A DNA stretch of 64,000 nucleotides from positions 496,001 to 560,000 of the forward strand of contig CAWIEX010000014.1 of assembly GCA_963835295.1 (NCBI GenBank), in the 5' to 3' direction. This document shows positions 16,961 through 24,223 of the stretch, piece after piece. The notes beneath the pieces were generated by a model. It was given only the letters and a program-made list of their open reading frames with translations. It was not told the DNA's origin and searched no databases. The position numbers and the translations under genes were made by a program. This DNA is from JAOPZW01 sp963835295. Its GTDB lineage: Bacteria; Actinomycetota; Thermoleophilia; Solirubrobacterales; Solirubrobacteraceae. The number at the start of each line of letters is the position of its first letter. Within the stretch, counting starts at the first letter, position 1.

Positions 16961-18451
16961 GTGCGGCGTGCGCTGATCCTCTCGTTGCTGGCGCTCGCCG
17001 GCCTGGCCCTGACGCCCGCGGCGCACGCCCGCTCGACGACGGTGCGGACCTCGCAGGGGACGATCACCACCACGCGGCTGGCGAACGGCGTGCGCCACAT
17101 GAAGTTCCGCTGGGGCCCGGTGCGCATCGCGCCCGGCCAGAACACGATCTCGATCGCCGACGACAACCTCCTGCCGCCCGGGCCGGGGTGGATCACCTCG
17201 TTCAAGCCCAACCTGACCTACGTCGACGGCACCGTCCCGCGCGTCGACGTCATCCACCTGCACCACGCGGTCTGGCTGGTGGGCAGCCGCGGCGACCTGC
17301 GCCCGTCCTGGGCGGCCGGGGAGGAGAAGACCGCGGTCCGCGAGCCCAAGGGCTTCGGCTGGCGCTACCGCAAGAACGACAAGTGGCTGCTCAACCACAT
17401 GATCCACAACCTCACGCCAGTCGCCACGCGGGTCTACATCACGTGGGAGATGGACTTCATCCCGCTGGGCGCCACGGCCGCGCACGGCATGCACGAGGTC
17501 AAGACACAGTGGCTCGACGTCATGGGCGGCAGCGCCTATCCGGTCTTCGACGCCATCCAGGGCACCGGCCACAACGGCCGCGTCACCTTCCCCGACGACG
17601 TCCCCAACGCCTACGGCGGCGGCCCGCCGCGCAACACCTGGACCGCCGACCACGACGGCACGCTGGTGGGCACCGCGGGCCATCTGCACCCCGGCGGCCT
17701 GTGGACCGACCTCAAGCTCACGCGCGCCGGGCGCACCGTGGAGGTCTTCCGCTCGCGCGCGCACTACTACGAGCCGGCCGGCGCCGTGTCGTGGGACGTG
17801 TCGATGACCGCGACGCCGCCCAGCTGGCGCGTGGCGATCAAGAAGGGCGACGTGCTCTCGGTCTCGGGCACCTACGACTCGCGCACGACATCGTGGTACG
17901 AGTCGATGGCGATCATGCCGCTCGCCATGACCGTCGCCCCGGCCGGGGGCGCCGACCCGTTCGCCACCAACACGGCGGTCAAGGGCGTGCTCACCCACGG
18001 CCACCTGCCCGAGAACGACCATCACGGCGGGGCGCCGGGGACGCTGCCCGACGCCACCAAGCTCCCGGACGGCCCGCGCTCGCCGACGGTCGACATCGCG
18101 GGCTTCGCCTACGCGCAGGGCGACCTGACCTCCACGGGCGCCCTGGGCCGCCCGCCCGTGGTCAGCCCCGGCCAGCCGCTGACCTTCGTCAACGACGACG
18201 CTGCGCAGAACGTCTTCCACACCATCACGGCGTGCCGCGCGCCGTGCACGGCGACGACCGGCATCGCCTTCCCGCTCGCCAACGGCCCGGCGGTGTTCGA
18301 CTCGGGCGAGCTGGGCTTCGGCCCCGCCGGCTTCACGCCGGCCGCCAACCGCAAGGAATGGCAGACTCCGACGACGCTGACCGACGGGACCTACACCTAC
18401 TTCTGCCGCATCCACCCGTTCATGCGCGGGGCCTTCCGCGTGAAGGGGTAG
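16961..18451 (+). CDS. Exported copper protein: His-rich N-terminal domain plus C-terminal cupredoxin
   Basis: 496 residues from GTG 16961 (TAGGCT 6 nt upstream). A signal peptide (ALAGLALTPAAHA) is followed by a long beta-rich domain with His clusters VIHLHHAVWLV at about 97 and AGHLHPGGLWTDLKL at about 244. The pattern recalls copper type II monooxygenase (PHM/DBH-like) or SURNod19-type sequences. The C-terminus (about 380-496) looks like a cupredoxin: NVFHTITA supplies one His and YFCRIHPFMRG a Cys-x3-His-x2-Met type 1 copper set. Catalysis is unproven and the N-terminal family is a tentative match. Confidence 0.7.
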   Translation: MRRALILSLLALAGLALTPAAHARSTTVRTSQGTITTTRLANGVRHMKFRWGPVRIAPGQNTISIADDNLLPPGPGWITSFKPNLTYVDGTVPRVDVIHLHHAVWLVGSRGDLRPSWAAGEEKTAVREPKGFGWRYRKNDKWLLNHMIHNLTPVATRVYITWEMDFIPLGATAAHGMHEVKTQWLDVMGGSAYPVFDAIQGTGHNGRVTFPDDVPNAYGGGPPRNTWTADHDGTLVGTAGHLHPGGLWTDLKLTRAGRTVEVFRSRAHYYEPAGAVSWDVSMTATPPSWRVAIKKGDVLSVSGTYDSRTTSWYESMAIMPLAMTVAPAGGADPFATNTAVKGVLTHGHLPENDHHGGAPGTLPDATKLPDGPRSPTVDIAGFAYAQGDLTSTGALGRPPVVSPGQPLTFVNDDAAQNVFHTITACRAPCTATTGIAFPLANGPAVFDSGELGFGPAGFTPAANRKEWQTPTTLTDGTYTYFCRIHPFMRGAFRVKG

Positions 18452-18454
18452 CGG

Positions 18455-19099
18455 CTGCATCTGCTCGTCGTCCAGCAGCAGCCCGACGCTCCGGCCGGGC
18501 TGGTGGGGGAGTGGGCTGTCGCCCTGGGCGCACAGGTCGACGTGCTCCATGCGCCCACGGTCGCCGCGTGGCCCGACCCGCGCGGGCTCAGCGCCGTCGT
18601 GGCCCTTGGCTCCGACCGCTCCGTGCACGCCTCGAAGGACCCCTGGATCGCCGATCAGGTCGCCTTCCTGCGCGCGACGCACGACGCCGGCGTGCCCGTG
18701 GTGGGCATCTGCTTCGGCGGGCAGGCGCTGGCGGCCGCCCTGGGGGCGACCGTCAGCCGCGCCCCCGAGACCGAGATCGGGTGGGTCGACGTGCAGGGCG
18801 ACGACGGCTTCGGGGGGCGCTGGTTCACATGGCACGAGGACGTCTTCGACATCCCGCCGGGGGCCTCCGAGCTGGCCCGGGGCGCCTCGGGCCTGCAGGC
18901 CTTCGCCGCCGGGCCGAGCGTCGGCCTGCAGTTCCACCCCGAGGTGACGCCGGCGATCGTCGACGACTGGCTCGACGGCGCGCCCGGCGCGGTGGCCGAT
19001 CCCGAGCCGATGCGGGCCGAGACCGCCCAGACGGCCGCGGCGGCGCGCGAGCGCGCCTTCGCGCTGATGGACCGCATCGCCGCCCGCTGGCCGCGCTGA
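18455..19099 (+). CDS. Class I glutamine amidotransferase (GATase1)
   Basis: About 214 residues. The nucleophile elbow VVGICFGGQALAAALG is near residue 85 and the catalytic His-x-Glu is in GLQFHPEVTPAIV near 165, so the triad is intact. No ATG, GTG or TTG starts the full domain: the reading frame opens right after the stop of the copper-protein gene, and the first beta-strand (LLVVQQQPDAPAG) is preceded only by CTG codons at 18455 and 18461. The first canonical codon, GTG 18503, would delete that strand. Synthase partner or role (for example GMP-synthase-like or gamma-glutamyl hydrolase-like) is unknown. Confidence 0.8.
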   Translation: MHLLVVQQQPDAPAGLVGEWAVALGAQVDVLHAPTVAAWPDPRGLSAVVALGSDRSVHASKDPWIADQVAFLRATHDAGVPVVGICFGGQALAAALGATVSRAPETEIGWVDVQGDDGFGGRWFTWHEDVFDIPPGASELARGASGLQAFAAGPSVGLQFHPEVTPAIVDDWLDGAPGAVADPEPMRAETAQTAAAARERAFALMDRIAARWPR

Positions 19100-19172
19100 G
19101 CGCGATCCTCCATCCGTCCACGAGCCACGCCGTTGGGCTCGCCTGAGCCACCGTTCGGGCCGATGAGTGGGC

Positions 19173-19877
19173 ATGGTCCGTCGCCGACTCGCCGCCGTGG
19201 CAGCGCTCGCAGCGCTCGCCCTGTGCGCGCCGGCGACCGCGCACGCCGACGACTGCGCCGGGGCCGACGTCGTGCCCGCCGCCGACAACGTCGCCGCCGT
19301 GAGCCAGGCCACCCTCTGCCTGCTCAACCAGCAGCGCGCCGCCAACGGCATCGGCCCGCTCGTCGAGAACCCCACGCTGTCGACCGCCTCGGCTGGCTAC
19401 TCGCAGCGGATGGTGGCCCAGGGCTTCTTCGCCCACGAGTCGCCCGACGGCGGCACGCTCGTCGACCGCCTCACGGCCGTCGGCTACCTGGGCGACGACG
19501 CCGCCTGGGTCGTGGGGGAGAACATCGGCTGGGGCCAGGCCTCGCTGGCCACGGCGCGCTCGATGGTCAGCGCGTGGATGAACAGCCCCGGCCACCGCGA
19601 GAACCTGCTCAGCGCCGACTACACCGGGATCGGCCTCGGGCTCGCGCTCGGCACGCCGACCGACCAGACATGGGGCGCGACGTACACCACCGACTTCGCC
19701 GCCGGCGCCGCGCCGACGCCCGCCCACCCGCGCGCCAAGGCCGCCGCCGCGACGCGCAAGAAGGCCAGCCGCGCAGCCAGCTGCGCCCGCGCCGCCTCCG
19801 CTCGCCGCGGCGCGCGCACGACGAAGGCCAAGCGGTCGAGCGCCTGCGCCCGCTCGGCCCGCGTACGGCGCCGCTGA
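19173..19877 (+). CDS. Secreted CAP-domain (SCP/PR-1-like) protein
   Basis: 234 residues from ATG 19173 (GTG 19167 possible). A signal peptide ends near AHADD. The CAP domain covers about 45-180: LLNQQRAANGIGPL, SQRMVAQGFFAHESPDG, GENIGWG and the MNSPGHRENLLS loop supply the conserved His/Glu cavity. A C-terminal 50-residue Lys/Arg/Ala-rich tail (KAAAATRKKASRAASCARAA) may bind wall polymers or nucleic acid. Bacterial CAP proteins act outside the cell, often with envelope remodelling, and the next two genes are L,D-transpeptidases. Confidence 0.88.
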   Translation: MVRRRLAAVAALAALALCAPATAHADDCAGADVVPAADNVAAVSQATLCLLNQQRAANGIGPLVENPTLSTASAGYSQRMVAQGFFAHESPDGGTLVDRLTAVGYLGDDAAWVVGENIGWGQASLATARSMVSAWMNSPGHRENLLSADYTGIGLGLALGTPTDQTWGATYTTDFAAGAAPTPAHPRAKAAAATRKKASRAASCARAASARRGARTTKAKRSSACARSARVRRR

Positions 19878-19921
19878 ACATCCGTCTAACGCCGTCGGGC
19901 GCCCGTCTATCCTCGACGGAG

Positions 19922-20656
19922 ATGCTGCGCCGATCCCGCACTGCCGCCGTCCTGGCCCTCGCCGTGGCGGCCATCGCTCCCGCGAGCGCGTCCGCCAGCA
20001 CGCCGTCGGCCAACCCGCCCGGCGCGGTGAGGATCTCCGACGAGCGCACGACCACGCGGTGGGCGCACACCGCCGACCTGCAGCCCGTCTTCAGCCGCCC
20101 GTCGGACAAGGCGCAGCGCGTCGCCCGCCTGCGGCTGATCACCGAGGACAGGCTGCCCGAGGTCTACCTCGTGCTCTCGCGCTGGAAGAGCGAGGCCGGG
20201 AACACGTGGTTGAAGATCCGCGTCCCGATGCGCCCCAACGGCCGCACCGGATGGGTGCGCGAGAGCGCGCTCGGCGCCCTGAACGTCGTCCACACCCAGC
20301 TCGTGGTCAATCGCCACACCCTGCGCGTGACGCTTTACGACCACGGCAAGAAGCGCTTCAGCGCGCGCATCGGGGTGGGCAAGGCCTCGACGCCGACGCC
20401 CGCGGGACACTTCTGGATCCGCGAGAAGTTCCACGTCGCGGGCACGACGATCTACGGGCCGGCCGCCATCGGGACCAGCGCCTACGCGCCGAGGCTTTCG
20501 GAGTGGCCGGGCGGCGGCGTGGTCGGCCTGCACGGCACCAACGAGCCGAACCTCATCCCGGGACGCCCGTCGCACGGGTGCATCCGCCTGCGCAACCGCG
20601 ACATCGTGAAGCTCTACCGGATGGCGCCCACGGGCACCCCGGTGGAGATCCTCTGA
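19922..20656 (+). CDS. L,D-transpeptidase (YkuD domain), paralogue 1
   Basis: 244 residues; TATCCT lies 8 nt before the ATG. Signal peptide (AVAAIAPASASAS), a small beta-domain (about 40-120, SH3-like with PSDKAQRVARLRLITEDR) and a C-terminal YkuD domain. The catalytic motif is present as VVGLHGTNEPNLIPG and PSHGCIRLRNRDIVKL (Cys about residue 221). Such enzymes form 3-3 cross-links or attach proteins to peptidoglycan outside the membrane. Paralogue 2 begins 337 nt downstream and shares the whole architecture, indicating tandem duplication with divergence. Confidence 0.92.
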   Translation: MLRRSRTAAVLALAVAAIAPASASASTPSANPPGAVRISDERTTTRWAHTADLQPVFSRPSDKAQRVARLRLITEDRLPEVYLVLSRWKSEAGNTWLKIRVPMRPNGRTGWVRESALGALNVVHTQLVVNRHTLRVTLYDHGKKRFSARIGVGKASTPTPAGHFWIREKFHVAGTTIYGPAAIGTSAYAPRLSEWPGGGVVGLHGTNEPNLIPGRPSHGCIRLRNRDIVKLYRMAPTGTPVEIL

Positions 20657-20993
20657 GGCCGCAAGACGCGCTACGGTTTTCGATCGACGTGGACAACCGT
20701 TCGACCAGTATTGGGGACCGCTCAACCCTTGCGTGATGCCGCCCGACGCACTACGCTTTGCTCTGCATTCCTGACTGGCCCGGCAGCAGAGACGGGCAAG
20801 CTCGGGGGGATTGGGTGACGGCCGCCGGCCCTTGGGGAGGGGCCGGCGGTTCGATCCCAAAGGCTTCGGGGGCGGCACGGCTCGCGCCAGCCGCTTGGAC
20901 TGAGTCCCCACTGGGGGCCTCAGGCGGGTCCGCCGGCACCACCCAGCCGGCGGACCCGACCTACTGCCCGCCTTCGGTGTAGAAAACACGCCC
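20657..20993 (+). promoter_or_regulatory. Promoter and about 230-nt structured leader of L,D-transpeptidase 2
   Basis: TTGCGT (20729-20734), a 17-nt spacer and TACGCT (20752-20757) form a good promoter, so the transcript would start near 20765. The leader has two perfect hairpins: 10-bp stem 20822-20831/20840-20849 with an 8-nt loop, flanked by GGGAT and ATCCC that can extend it, and 12-bp stem 20925-20936/20947-20958 with a 10-nt loop. A further TAGAAA lies 8 nt before the ATG. No known riboswitch consensus was recognised. No credible ORF lies inside. Confidence 0.55.
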
Positions 20994-21728
20994 ATGCGCC
21001 ACGCCAGGACCCTCGTCGCCGCCGCCCTGCTCGCCGCCCTCGTGCCGGCGAGCGTCGCCCGCGCGGCCGGCCCGCCGGCCAACCCTCCGGGGATGACGCG
21101 CCTCAGCGACGAGCGCACGCTGTCGCGCTGGGCCTACCCCAGCAACCACGCGCGGGTCCGCTCACGGCCCAGCAGCCACGCCCGGACGGTCGCCCGCCTG
21201 CACTGGCTGACCGAGGACAACCTGCCCGAGATCTACCTCGTGCTCGCCTCCTGGCGCGACGGCCACGGCAACACGTGGGTCAAGATCCGCGTCCCCAAGC
21301 GCCCCAACGGCCTCACCGGCTGGGTCCCGCGGCAGGCGCTGCGCCAGTACACGGCGATCAACACCTCCCTGGACCTCAACCGCTCGAGCCTCGTCCTCAC
21401 CCTCTACCGGGCGGGCAGCGTGGTGATGTCGGCGCACGTCGGCATCGGCTCGGGTGCCAACCCGACGCCGCGCGGGAACTTCTACGTCCGCGAGAAGTTC
21501 CGCGTCTCAGGCTCGCCGGCCTACGGGCCCTTCGCCCTCGGCACCAGCGCCTACGCGCCGCACCTGACCGACTGGCCGGGCGGCGGCGTGGTCGGCCTGC
21601 ACGGCACGAACGAGCCGGGGCTCATCCCGGGCCGCCCGTCGCACGGCTGCATCCGCCTGCGCAACGAGAAGATCAGCCGCCTGTACCGGCTCGTCCCGCG
21701 CGGGACGCCGCTCCACGTCCACGACTGA
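20994..21728 (+). CDS. L,D-transpeptidase (YkuD domain), paralogue 2
   Basis: 244 residues with signal peptide (AALLAALVPASVARA), an SH3-like region (about 40-120) and the YkuD domain, with VVGLHGTNEPGLIPG and PSHGCIRLRNEKISRLY giving the catalytic His and Cys. It aligns with paralogue 1 over its full length, with clear differences throughout, so the duplication is not recent. Unlike paralogue 1 it is preceded by a long structured leader and followed by a copy of the 3'-end repeat, suggesting separate regulation, perhaps by wall stress. Confidence 0.92.
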   Translation: MRHARTLVAAALLAALVPASVARAAGPPANPPGMTRLSDERTLSRWAYPSNHARVRSRPSSHARTVARLHWLTEDNLPEIYLVLASWRDGHGNTWVKIRVPKRPNGLTGWVPRQALRQYTAINTSLDLNRSSLVLTLYRAGSVVMSAHVGIGSGANPTPRGNFYVREKFRVSGSPAYGPFALGTSAYAPHLTDWPGGGVVGLHGTNEPGLIPGRPSHGCIRLRNEKISRLYRLVPRGTPLHVHD

Positions 21729-21775
21729 GCGGTCGTCCGCCGGCCTCGTCCGCCGTCGCGTGCGGCGCTCCCCGC

Positions 21776-21985
21776 GTAAACAGCATCATTGAGGGAAGGG
21801 TCAGCCTCCGGCGCTTCGGGCGGGCATCGCGAGCGACGACTTCTGCCCGCATACCGAGCACTTCTCGTCGCTCACCGTCGAACGACGAGTTTGTCCCACG
21901 CGGTGGGACAAAGTCGTCACTCGCTCGCTTGAGGGTGCCGGTCGCGCCGCGGCCGCCGCTGACTCCCTTCCTTCGATGATGCAGT
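21776..21985. repeat. 3'-end repeat copies 2 and 3, inverted pair bracketing a palindrome
   Basis: CATCATTGAGGGAAGGG (plus strand, from 21784) and CATCATCGAAGGAAGGG (minus strand, from 21981) face each other across the gap between two convergent genes, 56 and 41 nt after their respective stops. Between them a perfect hairpin TTTGTCCCAC-GCG-GTGGGACAAA spans 21890-21912. The whole reads like a 200-bp element with imperfect terminal inverted repeats. It fills the 293-nt gap; no gene is seen in it. Confidence 0.65.
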
Positions 21986-22021
21986 TCGCGCCGCACACCG
22001 CCGCCGACGCGAGCGGCAGAC

Positions 22022-22924
22022 CTAGAAGCCCGCCGGGTGCCGCGCGACGTAGCCCGCGCTCGAGCGGTCCACGCGCTGCCAGCGCGAGCCCGTGTCCCAG
22101 CGGCCCGTGGTGTCGTAGCGCTTGCCGTTGATGATCATGAAGGTGTGCCCGGTGTTGGCGTAGATCGTGATCCAGCGCCCGCGGCCGGGCTGGCCCCAGG
22201 ACATGAGCTCGCTCGAGTCGCGCGGGCGGCCGAGCAGGCCGGCGCCGTGCAGGACGTAGGAGACCGAGCCCGAGCAGTCGTAGGCCGAGTCGTGGAACGA
22301 GCGATGGCCGCCGCCGTAGCGATAAGGGAAGCCCGCGATGCGGTCCGCGGCGGAGATGGCACGCAGGACCGCGCTCGGGATCCCGGGCCGCCCGGGGCGC
22401 CCGCGCAGATGCGCGCGCTTGAGGACCGGATGCGAGCCGCCGACGCCGAGCGCCGACCAGGTCGCGGGCCCGACGACGCCGTCGGCGGTCAGCCCGTGGG
22501 CACGCTGGAAGTGGCGCACCGCGCGCGCGGTGCCCGGCCCGAAGACCCCGTCGGCGGCCACGCCGAGCCGCGCTTGGAGCAGCCGCACGCTGACGCCGCG
22601 GGTGCGCACCCGGCCGCCACCGGCTCCGGCGGCGCGAGCGGACGCGTGGCGGTGCAGGCTGCGGCGGATCATCCGCCACGTGCCCGCGCCGACGACGCCG
22701 TCGGCCGTCAGCCCGTGCCGGCGCTGGAAGCGCTTGACGGCGTGCAGGGTGCCGCGCCCGAAGACGCCGTCGTCGCCGAGGTGCAGCGCGCGCTGGAGCT
22801 TGGCCACCGAGCGCCCGCGATCGCGGTGGTGCAGCGTGGGGAGGGCCAGAGCGTCGGCGACGGGCAGCAGCGCGATGGCCGCGGTCACGACCAGGCAGCG
22901 GATGTGGGCGGCTCTATGGGGCAT
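22022..22924 (-). CDS. Secreted peptidoglycan-binding NlpC/P60-like hydrolase
   Basis: 300 residues. Signal peptide to about residue 28, two peptidoglycan-binding repeats (about 30-88 and 105-160, each with FGRGT/FGPGT and GLTADGVVG), then a cysteine-peptidase-like domain with SAYDCSGSVSYVLHGAGLL (nucleophile Cys about 215) and NTGHTFMII (His about 257). It would cut peptide stems in the wall. The start codon lies 8 nt after the predicted c-di-AMP aptamer with no clear Shine-Dalgarno. c-di-AMP control of wall hydrolases is well known in actinobacteria, which fits. Confidence 0.9.
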   Translation of the reverse strand: MPHRAAHIRCLVVTAAIALLPVADALALPTLHHRDRGRSVAKLQRALHLGDDGVFGRGTLHAVKRFQRRHGLTADGVVGAGTWRMIRRSLHRHASARAAGAGGGRVRTRGVSVRLLQARLGVAADGVFGPGTARAVRHFQRAHGLTADGVVGPATWSALGVGGSHPVLKRAHLRGRPGRPGIPSAVLRAISAADRIAGFPYRYGGGHRSFHDSAYDCSGSVSYVLHGAGLLGRPRDSSELMSWGQPGRGRWITIYANTGHTFMIINGKRYDTTGRWDTGSRWQRVDRSSAGYVARHPAGF

Positions 22925-22930
22925 CGGCTG

Positions 22931-23078
22931 GGCGCCTACGGGGTGAGCTGACGGGCTCGCGCGATGCGCTACGCCGCTGCCATGCGGCGATTCGCCCCCG
23001 CGAACGCCTCCACAGCGTCCGCAGCGGTTCCCCCGATCACCGACCCCTTCGGGCGGGCGACTCGGCGCGACAGGCGTC
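22931..23078 (-). ncRNA. c-di-AMP riboswitch (ydaO-yuaA type)
   Basis: Read on the minus strand, the leader contains the family's conserved blocks in order: P1 5' arm CGCCT (23077-23073), CGGGGGAACC (23035-23026), GGGGCGAATC (22998-22989) and the 3' block CCCGTCAGCT then CACCCCGTAGGCG (22955-22933), whose AGGCG closes P1. The aptamer ends 8 nt before the hydrolase ATG, so ligand-stabilised P1 could control termination or ribosome access. In characterised ydaO elements c-di-AMP turns expression off. Recognised by eye, not by covariance search. Confidence 0.85.
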
Positions 23079-23079
23079 G

Positions 23080-23124
23080 ACGCTACCAGGCAAAATCCCT
23101 GCTTCTTGCAGGATTACTTGCAGG
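23080..23124 (-). promoter_or_regulatory. Promoter of the riboswitch-hydrolase unit with upstream tandem octamers
   Basis: On the minus strand an extended -10 TGGTAGCGT ends at 23080, placing the transcript start at about the 5' arm of the aptamer. Upstream, CCTGCAAG occurs twice (plus-strand 23105-23112 and 23117-23124) separated by 4 nt, at roughly -32 to -51. No -35 match is seen, so the octamers may bind an activator. Confidence 0.45.
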
Positions 23125-23146
23125 TCGGCGAAGGCCAGGCTGCGCC

Positions 23147-24160
23147 TCAGCGCCGCAGCCGGATGGTGCCGACGTCGATGCCGTTCTGCTCGACGTTCAT
23201 GCGCTCGGGGTAGCCGCGCGAGGGCGCCGTCCAGCGCCCGAGCCGCTCGACCTGCTCGTCGGTCAGCGTCAGCTCGGCGGCCGGCAGCAGGTCCTCGAGC
23301 TGCGCCAGGGTGCGCGGCCCGATGATCGGCGCGGTGACGCCCGGCTGGGCCAGCAGCCAGGCGAGGGCCACCTGCGCGACGCTCGCGCCCAGCTCGTCGG
23401 CCACCGCGCGCGCCTCGTCGACGGCGCGGAAGTTGGCCTCGGTGCCGCGGCGGTCGATCGCCTCCTCGAGGTCGTCGCTCGCGTCGCCGATGCGCGTGCC
23501 GGGCGGCGGCGGCTCGTCGCGAGAGTAGCGCCCGGTGAGGAAGCCGGCGCCCAGTGGGCCCCACGGCAGCACGCCGAGCCCGGCGGCGCGGCAGAAGGGC
23601 AGGATCTCCGTCTCGATCGAGCGCTCGACGAGCGAGTACTGGGGCTGCAAGGAGACGAAGGGGGAGAGGCCCTCGCGATCCTGCAGCGCGACCGCCCAGG
23701 CCAGCAGCCAGGCGGGGAAGTTCGAGGCGCCGAGGGCGCGCACCTTGCCGGCGCGCACGAGGCCGTCGAGCGCGCCCAGCGTGTCCTCGAGCGCGACGTC
23801 GGGATCGGGCGCGTGGACCTGGTAGAGGTCGATGACGTCGATCCCCAGGCGCCGCAGGGACGCGTCGCACGCCGCCACGACGCGCTCGGGCGCGAGCCCG
23901 GCGCCGCCCGGGTCCGAGACGGTGAAGCGCAGCTTGGTCGCCACCATGACCTCGTCGCGACGGCGCGCCAGCCACGGCGCCAGGGTGCGCTCGGAGGTCC
24001 CGTCGCCGTAGACGTCGGCGGTGTCGAGGAAGTTGTGGCCCGCCGCCACGAAGGCGTCGAGCAGGCGCGGCGCCTCGTCAGCCGGCGTGAGGCCGCCCAT
24101 CAACATCGTTCCGAGGCACAGGCGGCTGACGCTCAGCGGCCCGAGATCGACGCGCTCCAT
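23147..24160 (-). CDS. Aldo/keto reductase
   Basis: 337 residues. (beta/alpha)8 AKR with the catalytic Asp/Tyr in FLDTADVYGDGTSERTL (about 46-62), Lys in VATKLRF (about 75) and His in YQVHAPDPD (about 115); the NADPH end has VTAPIIGPRTLAQLEDLL. Start ATG 24160 gives the standard N-terminus ERVDLGPLSVSRLCLG. It would reduce an aldehyde or ketone using NADPH. It is divergent from a cytochrome P450 63 bp away, so the pair may serve one pathway, but substrate is unknown. The 222-nt gap downstream (23146 to 22925) is the riboswitch region. Confidence 0.92.
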   Translation of the reverse strand: MERVDLGPLSVSRLCLGTMLMGGLTPADEAPRLLDAFVAAGHNFLDTADVYGDGTSERTLAPWLARRRDEVMVATKLRFTVSDPGGAGLAPERVVAACDASLRRLGIDVIDLYQVHAPDPDVALEDTLGALDGLVRAGKVRALGASNFPAWLLAWAVALQDREGLSPFVSLQPQYSLVERSIETEILPFCRAAGLGVLPWGPLGAGFLTGRYSRDEPPPPGTRIGDASDDLEEAIDRRGTEANFRAVDEARAVADELGASVAQVALAWLLAQPGVTAPIIGPRTLAQLEDLLPAAELTLTDEQVERLGRWTAPSRGYPERMNVEQNGIDVGTIRLRR

Positions 24161-24223
24161 GGCGAGCCCTATGCCCGCCCACCGCGCCGGCGAACCAGGC
24201 CCACGCGGTAGGTTGGCGCCGCC

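Noticed and set aside
20758..20982. 74-codon frame inside the leader of the second L,D-transpeptidase
   Set aside because: Spans both perfect hairpins, Gly/Ala/Pro-rich, no ribosome site; the structure explains the sequence better than coding.
20765..20993. Second ydaO-type riboswitch before the L,D-transpeptidase
   Set aside because: The GGGGGGATT and GGGTGAC pieces suggested it, but the diagnostic 3' block CCCGTCAGCT...GTAGGCG is absent.
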